From Argyresthia goedartella (lineage: Eukaryota > Arthropoda > Insecta > Lepidoptera > Argyresthiidae): DNA of 64,000 nt. Below the pieces are notes generated by a model. The model worked only from the letters and a program-made list of their open reading frames with translations, was not told the DNA's origin and ran no database searches. The stretch is taken from contig OX463815.1 in NCBI GenBank assembly GCA_949825045.1, positions 33,533,356 through 33,597,355 of the forward strand, written 5' to 3'. Both the position numbers and the translations under genes were made by a program. Position 1 is the stretch's first letter, and every line of letters begins with the position of its first letter. Of this stretch, positions 1 to 9,185 are shown piece by piece.

Positions 1-309
1 GAATAATGCATGCCTTCGTGCCCGGACTGATTCAGCGATCTCCAATATTGTTTTGACCATCGAGATGGACGGTCTGATACTGGCTAGTTCACCTGGTTAC
101 GAAAGAAGACCATCGCTACAGGATTTCTGTAGCTTTTGCTGAGCCGGAACTATTTCACTGTAACCATACACAACTCAGTACGAATGAACGTATACATTTT
201 TCCCAGGTTGTGATATTGTATAGAAGGTTATTTTTGGACCCCTAGCCAAAAGTTAATATGATTTGTAAAAATAGATAGAAAATTATTTGTTACAAAATTA
301 ACTTTTCCT

Positions 310-720
310 TTATTAGGGTTCCGTACCCGAAGGGTGCCAAGGGGACCCTATTACTAAGCCTCCGCTGTCCGTCCGTCTGTCACCAGGCTGTATCTCATGA
401 ACCGTGATAGTAAGACAGATGAAATTTTCACATATGATGTATTTTTGTTGCCGCTATAACAACAAATACTAAAAAACATAATAAAATTGATTTTTAAGGG
501 GGCTCCCATACAACAACTCTTTCAATACCACATACAAACTTATGAATGCACCTGGTTACGTGAATGGAGTGTGAAAATAGCCGCACCAATAACTTTGTAA
601 ACAACATTTTGCTATGTTAAATCCAAACTATTCGATCCACACCATCCCTACCATTGTACGGTGGTACGGAACCCTTCTTGCGCGAGTTAGACTCGCACTT
701 GATCGGTTTTTTAATCAAAA
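310..720. repeat. Lepidopteran interspersed repeat (GGGTTCCGTACCC type)
   Basis: The block begins GGGTTCCGTACCC and ends near GGTACGGAACCC followed by a CGCGAGTTAGACTCGC-like stretch. It contains phrases I recognise from a very common moth and butterfly repeat: CTGTCCGTCCGTCTGTCACC, then CATGAACCGTGATAG, then GCCGCTATAACAACAAATAC. It appears to interrupt the left arm of the surrounding element, since the right arm has no counterpart. It has no coding potential. This block is the main reason for reading the window as lepidopteran. Confidence 0.7.
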
Positions 721-859
721 TGTCAAGCCTCTTTGTGAATCCTAAATTTCTAGGCGAGTTCGGTCACTCTTACGCTCAACCTGACTTGAGCCGCGTGCAC
801 ATAAGTAAAGAAACGGAACAGAGACAAAGATTTATAGTAGAGTCGACAGGTAGTTTCAG

Positions 860-1125
860 CTAGAAAAAGGTCAAAAGTTAATGAAACTTCGGAAGGTTAT
901 TCAGGGGTTAATTAACATTTTCTCAAGTTTTGGACCTCAAGGACCCTGTGCGAAAAGAGCGGGGGGGGGACTACAAAAATTTCGACCTTCCTCTTGTTTT
1001 TCTTAAATAACTTTTTTCCCTTACATCTTACAACAAAAACAACTTTTTTGTAGAACGTTAAATTTCCCACAATTTTGACTATACAAACATGTTTGTGTGT
1101 CAACTCGGTACCAAAATATTAAGAT
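860..1125. repeat. Left inner inverted-repeat arm
   Basis: This stretch matches the reverse complement of 2920-3200 over roughly 250 bp with many small differences. Shared landmarks are AATTAACATTTTCTCAAGTT, TTTTGGACCTC, CCCTGTGC, a G/C homopolymer run and ATACAAACATG. Short ORFs in both arms translate to similar peptides only because the arms are homologous; I do not regard them as genes. From 1126 to 1619 I see only AT-rich sequence with pyrimidine runs and no feature. Confidence 0.7.
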
Positions 1126-1619
1126 TGGGATAAAAATTCACTTTTAAAAATTCACTAAGAAATGCCCAAACATGCAGAATACCACCTTAGTTCTTCTGTT
1201 ATACCTGAATTATGATGACATTTTGTTGTAATTATACTTCTTGGTTGCAATCACCGACTTTGGCAACCACCGCCCTCCTCTCCCCCCACCCAACCCAATT
1301 CCAAAAGCTGATTGTCTTCTCCGATGAAAACCAATCATATTAACATAATTTTGGTATTGACATTAGTTACTTTTCGGATCGATATCCCCCCTCCCCCCGA
1401 CTAAATATTTATCCCCGGACAGGTAAAAAAAAGACGTAGTCATTTCGTGGAAAAATTTATGTAATTGACAATATTAAGGTAAATACACAAGACATATGTT
1501 ATAGGGAATAGAGTTATTATTATTGAAAGGTACTCATATATACATCTATATATCATAGTAGATATTGTCATTCGTAATAATGACAGTTATTTTCGGGATT
1601 TCTTAGCCGCTGTTTCTGC

Positions 1620-2603
1620 TTATAGCAGCTCGTCGTCCTCCAGAGTGATGAGACTGTCAAGGACGTCCTCACCGTCGTCGTATTCATCGACTATGTCTGG
1701 TGAATCATCCTCGTTTAAATAAGTTGCGGGGGCGTTTTCACAGGAGTGGCCTGTGCAGTGCTTGCACATTGCTGTGCACCTAAGGCCTGTTTTCTTGCAG
1801 CTGCAAGCTCCGGTGCTACAACCTTTGCTGCACTTGCAGGAAACAATCTGGAGGATGTTATCCGGCGCAGCATTTCTGATTGTTTGGATTGGTACAACCC
1901 CTCGCGTAGTAAGGCTCCAGCCCCAAACTGATGGAAGAAGTTCATTGCCTAACTGAGCCTGTACTTGCTGGTAAGTGCGGAGGGAGTGGTACTTGGCAGC
2001 GACCCTTGTTGGTGGTAGGCGGGCTAGTTGCAAATTCGCCTTCGTCACCGACCGTGTGAATAACCGATACCGCAGGTCGTCGAGATTGTCATTATCAATA
2101 TCGCCTCCATAAACTGCTACCAGGAACTTTTCTTCAGCGTCACTGATCTGCTGCGGAGTAGCGCTTGGTGTGAGAAAAGGAGCCACTGCTGCTGAGAGAG
2201 AGGTATTCTTCATGTAGGTGCTGCAAATTTTGTTCTTCCCCAATCCATACGGTGTTGACGTGGTATCACAACCACTCACTGCGTGGAGGAAAAGTATGTC
2301 CTTGGGGGGAAAGGAGCAGGAACTTGGCGAGTAGAGGACACTGGGACCACTGCCTCTTCCACTTTTCTGAAGATAGATGTTTTTTGTAGACACACCTAAT
2401 ACTGTCAACAGAACAAGTATGTCCACATCTTCAGCAATAATGATGACGCTGTCGAATTCACTGGCCTTGGATATGGCGGTGTTGACGATCATCACGTCAG
2501 CGTCCTCATATGCCTGCTTCACTTGGATGCTAGCATCCACCATTTTCGTCATCAACATCGAAATGAATGCGCTCTTATTGTGATCGTTTGCCAAGAATGC
2601 CAA
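1620..2603 (-). CDS. PIN/XPG-like nuclease domain protein with C-terminal CXC motif (5' end missing)
   Basis: A 327-residue open frame read from the first non-stop codon (TTG); no ATG start fits, so the N-terminus is missing, on another exon, or lost. Around residues 33-36 it has EDAD, at 57-66 AEDVDILVLL, and at 111-123 GCDTTS...GLGK. This spacing resembles the acidic motifs and helix-turn region of PIN/XPG (FEN1-type) nucleases. Residues of about 257-290 form a cysteine-rich block (CKCSKGC...CSCKKTGLRC...C..C) like half a tesmin/TSO1 CXC DNA-binding motif, followed by an acidic tail. Similar proteins recur as multicopy, apparently mobile genes in animal genomes (from memory). The position between long inverted repeats supports a transposon protein. 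A shifted frame upstream (2604-2746) may be earlier coding sequence. The function is inferred only. Confidence 0.6.
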   Translation of the reverse strand: MAFLANDHNKSAFISMLMTKMVDASIQVKQAYEDADVMIVNTAISKASEFDSVIIIAEDVDILVLLTVLGVSTKNIYLQKSGRGSGPSVLYSPSSCSFPPKDILFLHAVSGCDTTSTPYGLGKNKICSTYMKNTSLSAAVAPFLTPSATPQQISDAEEKFLVAVYGGDIDNDNLDDLRYRLFTRSVTKANLQLARLPPTRVAAKYHSLRTYQQVQAQLGNELLPSVWGWSLTTRGVVPIQTIRNAAPDNILQIVSCKCSKGCSTGACSCKKTGLRCTAMCKHCTGHSCENAPATYLNEDDSPDIVDEYDDGEDVLDSLITLEDDELL

Positions 2604-2919
2604 GATGCACTAGATGTAGACGCCATCTCCAAAAGGTACTCGAATTCGCACAAACACGGATTCACCAGGTTCTCTTCAAAAGATAACTCAACCAATAACT
2701 GCAACGATTCCTTCCTGATGATTCTCTGTGTGTGCTCAGCAACCACTGTTTATGCCTAGAAAAAAAGGAAATAAATATTAATTATTAAAATATTATTAAC
2801 CAGGAATCATAATTACAACAACATATCATCATTATTTGGATAAAACGGAAGAAATAAGGTGGAATTCAGCATTTTTTTGGCATTTTCTTAGCAAATTCTA
2901 AGAATTTCCTTTTTTTTCT

Positions 2920-3200
2920 AAACCTTGTATCTCGGTAACGAATTGACATACAAACATGTTTATTTAATCAAAATTATAGAAAATTTAACGTTCTATAAAA
3001 AGTATTCAAGTAAATTTGCTTTAATGTGTAAAGGAAAAAGGTTATTTAGGAAAAACTGGAGGAAGGTCGAAATTTTTGCAGTTTCCCCCCCCCCTCCTCT
3101 TTTTGCACAGGGTCCACGAGGTCCAAAACTTGAGAAAATGTTAATTAACCATCCTTTGACAATATCCCGAAGTTTCATTAAATTTTGACCTTTTTCTACC
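2920..3200. repeat. Right inner inverted-repeat arm
   Basis: This is the reverse-complement partner of 860-1125, with the same landmarks in opposite order (CATGTTT, a C homopolymer, CACAGGGTCC, TTGAGAAAATGTTAATTAA). Similarity continues outward to about 3235 through TTTTTCTA and CCTGTCGACT. The two arms have clearly diverged, so this is not a fresh insertion. Confidence 0.7.
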
Positions 3201-3680
3201 TAACCCCACTTTATCCAACCTGTCGACTGTACTAATATACTTAACCTACTATAAGCATACGGCGTCTGTGTGCGTGTCATCAGCCCCTGTGTCGCGTACA
3301 CGCCGCCACCGGATAAAACCGGTTTACACTCGTCCGGGATGATGACAAATGAAGGGCCCGCACTGCATAAATCACGTATTCTTTGTTTTATCACCTACCT
3401 TATCGAATTATTTTAAGTGCAATAATCAGCAAATAGTTAATGCTTGTTTACTGTACTATTTGTATGAACAATACGAGGAAAAGAAAAGATATTTCATACT
3501 TCATTTATCCCAAGGAGTCTAGCAGGTAAGTAAATGAATACCAGATAATACCTATCGCACATACCGTATTATTTAGTTAGGTACTTAATTGTTATTAGTA
3601 TTTTGTTACAAAAGTAATTGGGTAAATCTACAAATATTTTGCTGTTTGGTTTCCGAATCGTCATTTGCATATGCATATAA

Positions 3681-3720
3681 TCTGGCTACCCCTTTATATT
3701 CCCATAAAGGGGTAGCCAGA
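3681..3720. repeat. Perfect 17-bp hairpin, 6-nt loop
   Basis: Arms 3681-3697 (TCTGGCTACCCCTTTAT) and 3704-3720 are exact reverse complements around the loop ATTCCC. It lies in the right arm of the long-TIR element. There is no T-run after it, so it is not a terminator of polymerase III type. Confidence 0.85.
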
Positions 3721-4049
3721 GCTGCTGGATCACATAATCAGTCCACATGACATCCACGTTCAGCAATTTATTTTATTCTCTTTTGCCATCCCTACTAAAA
3801 TAGGTATGAATTTTGCACGCTCCTTTAAAGGATTGTCTCTGTTACTATTCCCTACTCACGTGCCGCGAACGACCCAGAATAATAATAATGGGTGGAGCGC
3901 GCGTTGAACAAACGAGCATAATTTTAATTTATGTTCGGACAAATTGCAACAAAATATCGTTTTATGATAATTTTCATAAATTGATTATACTCCTGCAATA
4001 CTATGACGTGTAAACATTTGGCTAGGGGTCCAAAAATAACTCTGTATGT

Positions 4050-4198
4050 ATGTGTGATAACATTGTTTATTTCATTCGCATAAATTCTTTATATTTCTAT
4101 TCTTCGTTGTTTCTATTATATGTCTACTTTTTGTATTTTCTGTGTTCTTTTTTGTGTATTGTGACGACTTAATAAACGCTTTATCTATCGATCTATCA
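4050..4198 (+). mobile_element. Possible LINE 3' tail
   Basis: A short AT-rich stretch ends with an AATAAA-like signal (TTAATAAACGC) followed by a TCTATC repeat (TTTATCTATCGATCTATC). This is the usual look of a 5'-truncated non-LTR retrotransposon 3' end in insects. No coding sequence is attached, so the call rests on the tail alone. Confidence 0.3.
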
Positions 4199-5025
4199 TT
4201 GGTCGGAGAATTGAACTATTAATTTTAATATTCCATAAATTTTAGTAAACAGAAGTAGTTAATTTCGTCAATGTCACAAATATTTATAGAATTTGTGTTA
4301 ATTTGAATTGTTGCTCGTAAACATCCACGGGAAATGTACGGATATGGTGGGAACCTAGTGTTTTCTGCGGACATACATATTTCCCAGTATTAATTTTTTG
4401 GGATCAATTATTATTTGATACTGTGATTATCGTCGTGAATCAAGACGAAGGTTTCAGCTAGCTAGTGGATGACATTATTCAACGAACCGGTCCGATGTCT
4501 TCAAAGCTGCTCTAAAACTGGAGGTCGTGCCAGTGCCAGGGTTCTATGGCAATTATTCTCCAAGTTTGTATTGTGATGTCAGCTGAGGCACAGATTAATA
4601 AAGGTGGCTTACACGGCTGGTTGTGAAGTTGGCCTGGTCACCAATAAACAGATACAACTCAAGGATCTTGACATGCCATGGTCTGATTGTGTCCTGTTGT
4701 CTAATGTTTCTATGATTCAAAGTATATTTCAATAAATCTAATCCCCGGATCTTGTGACTACGCTGGTTCTGGTTCTCACTCACTCAGATTGATTTTTGAT
4801 CTCTTTTAAAAATTGGTTGTGTTTAACAAATACAAATGTAACGATATTAATTATTTAAAAATATAAAGTATTAAGCAGGAATAAATAATTAAATTTTTGT
4901 ACCACGAGTTCTGGGTTGAGCTACACTAACCCCATACAGTCCCGTCATTTAAGAAATCTTGAAAAATGTAATATACCTTTTTTGACAAAGTCGCTTTTAC
5001 GTGGTTTTTAAATTGCTCATGTAGC
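4199..5025. other. No gene seen
   Basis: About 830 bp of AT-rich sequence. One short minus-strand ORF (4595-4783) has no recognisable motif. I see no RNA gene, repeat unit or element end here. Confidence 0.6.
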
Positions 5026-5077
5026 AATTGCTAAATTTCCAGAGATATCACAAGATATCTCTGGAAATTTAGCAATT
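5026..5077. repeat. Perfect 24-bp hairpin, 4-nt loop
   Basis: Arms 5026-5049 and 5054-5077 are exact reverse complements around ACAA. It is the first of three adjacent hairpins of unrelated sequence. Confidence 0.9.
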
Positions 5078-5095
5078 TAGGAAATTTACAACAAT

Positions 5096-5180
5096 GTAGT
5101 AGAGAATGCACTGACCCTTGAAAATATTGCTCTAAACAGTTTAGAGCAATATTTTCAAGGGTCAGTGCATTCTCTACTAC
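5096..5180. repeat. Perfect 42-bp palindrome, 1-nt loop
   Basis: Arms 5096-5137 and 5139-5180 are exact reverse complements around a single A at 5138. Such a long near-loopless palindrome is unstable in most cloning systems. It may be a very young fold-back event or a sequencing or assembly snap-back. Confidence 0.9.
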
Positions 5181-5186
5181 AAAAAG

Positions 5187-5239
5187 ATAATTTCAGCCTA
5201 GGTGCGCCCCAGTAACTGGGGTAACTAGGCTGAAATTAT
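5187..5239. repeat. 15-bp hairpin with nested GC-rich stem
   Basis: The outer arms 5187-5201 (ATAATTTCAGCCTAG) and 5225-5239 are exact reverse complements. Inside them CCCCAG (5207-5212) pairs with CTGGGG (5216-5221) around TAA. It is the third of the hairpin series. Confidence 0.85.
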
Positions 5240-5249
5240 TTTTTAGATT

Positions 5250-5977
5250 AACTTTATAGATATCGGTAAGTTTAGAATTTTTTTTAAGGTTCTTGCGGAC
5301 ATAATATTTTCGTTAATAAATTGACTAGCTCTAGTTAGTACGTCGATTTCTTAATCTTAAGTAGTCTATGCGTTTTAAATTATAAATTGCTCGAATAGCT
5401 CTTTTCTGTAAAACTAAATAGTTTGAATATCCACTGCTTTCCCCCACACCAAGATACCATAGAATATGACATTATGAAAATAACTAAAATATACTAGCCT
5501 AGATGTAGCCACATCCGTGCTTGCCTGATGTTCCTATCAGCGTTAGCCGCAGAACATAATCTACCAGCTAATTTCTCTACGTGAGGTCCCATTGTAATTT
5601 ACTATCAAAGGTTATTCCAAGAAACTTCGTATCATTTGCTAATTCTGACGTGTTGCTGTGTAAACTGGTATCAACTTGCCTTCATTTAGAAGTGAGAATT
5701 TAATACACTTGATTTATCTTAGTAGCATTTAACAATAAATTATAAACTGTGAACTAATTCAACAAACACATCTTCCAAAACTTATTTTTGGCTTTTAATT
5801 TTGAAGGCCAGTGAAGTATCATCAGCAAGCAACACTATGTCAGTAAATTTCCGTACCAGTAATAAGAAAGAGTCTAATATGAAACCTTGAGGAACGCCAA
5901 TTTTTACTCCCGATCCATCAGATTTAACGCCGTTGATTTCTGCCTTTTGAATCATATTGCTTAAGTATGATCTTAAC
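5250..5977 (-). pseudogene. LINE reverse transcriptase, C-terminal part (3' segment of an interrupted LINE)
   Basis: In the minus-strand frames I read a GVPQG motif, then LLADDTS (the catalytic ADD box), and further on a block ending in ILVWGKA and an RAIY-like thumb motif typical of jockey/CR1-group LINEs. Frameshifts and stops break it throughout. It is the downstream end of one LINE whose other pieces are 8372-8497 and 9186-10620. The TIR element at 5984-8371 separates them, and the coding sense resumes across that gap (..DLLRSYL..). It is defective. Confidence 0.7.
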
Positions 5978-5983
5978 AGATCT

Positions 5984-8371
5984 GTCGCAGTTAGTTGGTT
6001 AACTCTCTAGACCGTCAATGCCGACGTTTAACCAAGTCACTAAAATTCCGTCAGACATATGAGTGAACGAAATGTTTAACGAGTTGTCTAAACGTTCCTA
6101 GGCAACATAATTCATAATTTCTTTATTGCACACAAATCATACAGAAAACAAGAGTTACATAAAAAAGTGTACAAAGGCGAGCTTATCTCTAGTAAGAGAT
6201 CTCTTCCAGCAAACCAGGTTAACTTGGGAAAAGTTGATGGTTGAGCAGGGGTAGACCTATGTCTACAATATATAAAATAATAAATAAAATACATTATATA
6301 ATAACCATAATAATATACTAAATACTTATAATATACTACAACTACTATTTTATACACTATACCAATATATAAAACTATAACTCTAAAGGGAGAGTAATGC
6401 TTCTTCACAGGACTTTTAAAGATATTCAGAGTAGGACTGTCCCTGATGGTGCAGGGGAGTGCATTCCACAACCGAATGGCCCAGGCTCTAAACCCATTCT
6501 CATAGAAAGCGGTGTTATGCTGTGGAGTTCTGAGCATGGAAACTGCGTGAGTTCTCCGAGGTCTGCTGGAAGAAATAAATTAAAAACTGTCTCTTAGGAA
6601 AGTTGGGTAGCGTGGATTACGTAAAATGTTGTAAAGGAAATTGAGGATGTGTGAATCCCGACGAAGACGAATCGGCAGCCACTTTAACTCCCTGCGATGT
6701 TGTGACACATGGTCGTATTTGCGCAGCTCGAAGATAAACCGAATCCCGAGATTTTGAAGTCGTTCGAGTTTGTTCAGTAGTTCTTCGTTAGCACTGACCC
6801 ATCAGACATCAGCGTAATCGATAAAGGGTAGAATGAGAGATTGAGTAAGAGTGATTTTGGTATGTCGAGGCAAAAAGTACCGAAGTCTCCTGAGAGAGTG
6901 AGGTAGAAAATACTCGACCACTTACCTCATTGACATGCGATGACCAGGACAACTGGTTGTTGAAGATTAGACCCAGGTTTTTAACTTTATCGCTATATAC
7001 GATTGTGGTACCATTAAAAGTGACAGGTGGAATGGAATGTTGCTGCAACAATTTAAGAAAATGTCTGGTACCTATGATCATGGCCTGGGACTTACTCGAG
7101 TTGACCAGGAGTCCAAAGGAGCCCAACTTCTGATACCCTCAAGATCAGCGTTGAGTGTCTCCACAGCAGAATGTGCATCGTTAGGAGAGAAGTGGCGATA
7201 AATCTGGAGATCATCAGCGTAAAGATGATATGAGGAAGACAGGACGTCCGAGATGGAGTTAATAAAGATCGAGAATAGAAGAGAAGAAAGAATACCACCT
7301 TGAGGGACGCCTGTAAAGAGGTCACACCATTCAGTGGATATCTCTTCCGACCTGATACGCTGTTGCCGAACCCTCAAATAAGAGTCGACCAAGGCAGAGA
7401 AGGAGGAGACGTTCAGAGATCTGAAAAGCTCAACGAGAATGTCAAAATCTACGCAGTTGAAGGCACTACTGAATTCAAGTAAAGCCGTTTGCGGTCCATG
7501 GCTACCTGGATGTCATCGGTGATTTTCAGGAGAGCCGTGACCGTGCTATAACCCGGTCTGAATCCTGACTGGTACATGTTCAGCAGATTGTTTGAGTGAA
7601 GGTAATAAGAGAGCTGGGTATGGACAATGGATTCAAGGACTTTGGAGAGGATGGGTAGGATTGAAATAGGTCGATACTCTTTAAAAGAGGTGGGACTGGA
7701 AGTTTTAGGAAGCGGGATGACTAATGCTTTTTTCCACATGGTGGGTAAGATGGCATTTGATAGGGAAAAATTTATAACATGTGTAATAGCTGGCAGTAGT
7801 TCATCCTGGATTGTTAAAAGCATTTTAACGCAGATGTTTCCATCACCTACGGCTTTCGATCTGACTGTCTTCTTGAACGCATAGATTCCAACATTGCTCA
7901 AGTTTAATGGTGTGGTAAAGACTCAGAGCGCAAGCTCTGAAGAGTGGCTTGTTTAACTGTGGGATCAATCACAACAGGTGGGGCAGAAAGGAACTGGTTG
8001 AGACCGTTGAGATCTACATTACCAGTATGTAAGTCCTGAGTCTTACCTATGCCAAGTGTTTGTACAAAACTTATACAATATAAATATTTTTTATGTGTAC
8101 TCAATTTAAGTTTTAGGTATTTTTTGTTGTTCTCACATGTTCAACCTAACACGAAGGAAAAAGGGAACTTCGCTTCGCTTACCCCCCTTACCCTTCACCT
8201 AAGCTACCGCAATGGTTTGCCCTGATATAAGCTGTGCAAATCAACTGTTTTCGTGACGCCATCTTGTTTTCCAACACACCGGCTTTCGGTAATACAGATT
8301 GTTAAACGGCGGTATTTAATTAACGGTCAAGAGAGTTAGTTAAGTGTCTGATTTAACCAACCAACTGCGAC
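5984..8371. mobile_element. TIR element inserted in a LINE and itself carrying a LINE
   Basis: The left end begins GTCGCAGTTAGTTGGTTAA; the right end ends TTAACCAACCAACTGCGAC, its near reverse complement. Similarity continues inward for about 60 bp (TCTCTAGACCGT against ACGGTCAAGAGAG). ACAGATCT or its core AGATCT flanks both ends (5978-5983 and 8372-8377), giving a 6-8-bp target duplication. Removing the insert rejoins the LINE reading sense. No transposase is visible; the element's own body is only 6050-6110 and 8105-8300, so it is non-autonomous. Only its right end is repeated in units B and C (at 16418-16489 and about 34055-34126). Confidence 0.7.
6110..8104 (-). pseudogene. LINE reverse transcriptase (CR1/jockey group), frame-broken
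   Basis: Reading leftward from 8104, successive frames give the RT fingers and palm (..VIPLPKTSSPTSFKEYRPIS.., 7449-7901), then GVPQGGILS and YADDLQIY (7078-7392), then a thumb region with the LGLIFNNQLSW motif (6809-7126). The C-terminal conserved block RLWNALPCTIR follows (6112-6537). The 3' end has an AATAAA-type signal on the minus strand near 6118 and an ATTATG-rich tail. At least three frameshifts break it. No endonuclease domain is seen, so it is 5' truncated. The upstream portion (7180 onward) is included in the tandem unit; the rest is present only once. Confidence 0.8.
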
Positions 8372-8497
8372 AGATCTTATGCTTTATTTCTAAATCCGTA
8401 ATGTACTAATTTCATTAGAAGCGTATCATGATCAACACAATCAAATTCCTTCGACAGATAGCATAACATTCTGATAGCATCCTGTGCGGCCTTCCAT
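8372..8497 (-). pseudogene. LINE RT palm fragment (middle segment)
   Basis: The minus-strand reading gives an AQDAI..LSKEFDCVDHDTLL block, which is the RT palm motif around the first catalytic aspartate. It is the middle piece of the minus-strand LINE, bounded by the TIR element on the left and by the plus-strand LINE insertion on the right. Confidence 0.7.
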
Positions 8498-9178
8498 GCA
8501 GATTATTTTATTGTGGGGTCACGCTGCGAATGCTAATAGTATATTTATTCTGCAGAAACGGGCTGTTCGTGCAATTTATAGATTAGGGCCTAGAGTGTCA
8601 CTGAGGGAAAAGTTTAAAGAAATCAATATTCTGACATTTGTGTCTCAATATATCTATGACAATCTTGTGTATGTAAAAAGAAATATAACTAATTTTCAGA
8701 AGTACAGTGATATACACAATTTTAATACTAGAAATAAAGACAAGTTGGTTGCTTATGTAAGCCGACTACATAAAATTAGTAATTCTTTTAAAGGCAATTG
8801 TATACGCTATTACAATAAGGTCCCTACTGATATTAAAAACTTACCTTTAGACAAGTTTAAAATAATAATAAAACAGAAATTGTATAAAAAAGGTTACTAT
8901 AGGATATCTGATTACTTAGAGGACAGATGTCCATGGGAATAGATTGTTTGAGTAACAGGCTGTTTCGATATATAATTAGCATTCATTTTGTAATTTGACA
9001 ATATTTTATTTAAAAAAGGAAACGCAAAAGATGCGACGACTGTGGAGTTTCCTCGGTGAGCTCTTCTCCACAGATTCCGCCATTGTGTTAGTGAACTCAC
9101 CCAAAAAAATGTAATGACAGATCTAAGTGATGTAACAACATCCTATGGAAATAAATGATTTTTGACTTGATTTGATTT
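8498..9178 (+). pseudogene. 5'-truncated LINE, RT C-terminus and 3' tail
   Basis: An open frame at 8484-8942 (152 aa) contains ILQKRAVRAIYRLG and a C-terminal block with NKVPTDIKNLP, typical of the region after the RT thumb in jockey-group LINEs. The first few codons of that frame belong to the host sequence. After the stop there is a short 3' UTR and a tail of TTGATT repeats ending about 9178. It inserted into the minus-strand LINE, splitting its palm region. The catalytic RT core is absent. Confidence 0.8.
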
Positions 9179-9185
9179 TGATTAA

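Larger units (their letters stand above)
229..4039. mobile_element. DNA element with long inverted repeats around a PIN/XPG-CXC ORF
   Basis: A 24-bp inverted match marks the ends: it begins GTTATTTTTGGACCCC at 229-252 and its reverse complement lies at about 4016-4039. Further inside, a longer imperfect inverted pair (860-1125 against 2920-3200) continues outward with shared blocks such as AGTCGACAGGT. The only substantial ORF between the arms is on the minus strand at 1620-2603. Long inverted arms around a single nuclease-like gene suggest a cut-and-paste or self-synthesising DNA transposon. I cannot find a convincing target-site duplication at the outer ends, so the true termini may lie elsewhere. 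XPG-like nucleases are reported in Academ DNA transposons, but assignment to that superfamily is only a guess. The stretch 3201-4015 holds no gene beyond arm sequence and one hairpin. Confidence 0.55.

Noticed and set aside
912..1103. Minus-strand ORF similar to the plus-strand ORF at 2925-3188
   Set aside because: The similarity reflects the inverted-repeat arms; neither ORF has a domain or a sensible length.
1715..1956. ORFs overlapping the nuclease-CXC gene in other frames
   Set aside because: Shadows of the longer minus-strand frame, with biased composition and no motifs.
5026..5239. CRISPR-like or attenuator array
   Set aside because: The hairpins differ in sequence, are not spaced regularly, and the DNA is eukaryotic.
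7627..7884. 85-residue plus-strand ORF repeated in all three units
   Set aside because: Antisense shadow of the LINE RT fingers.
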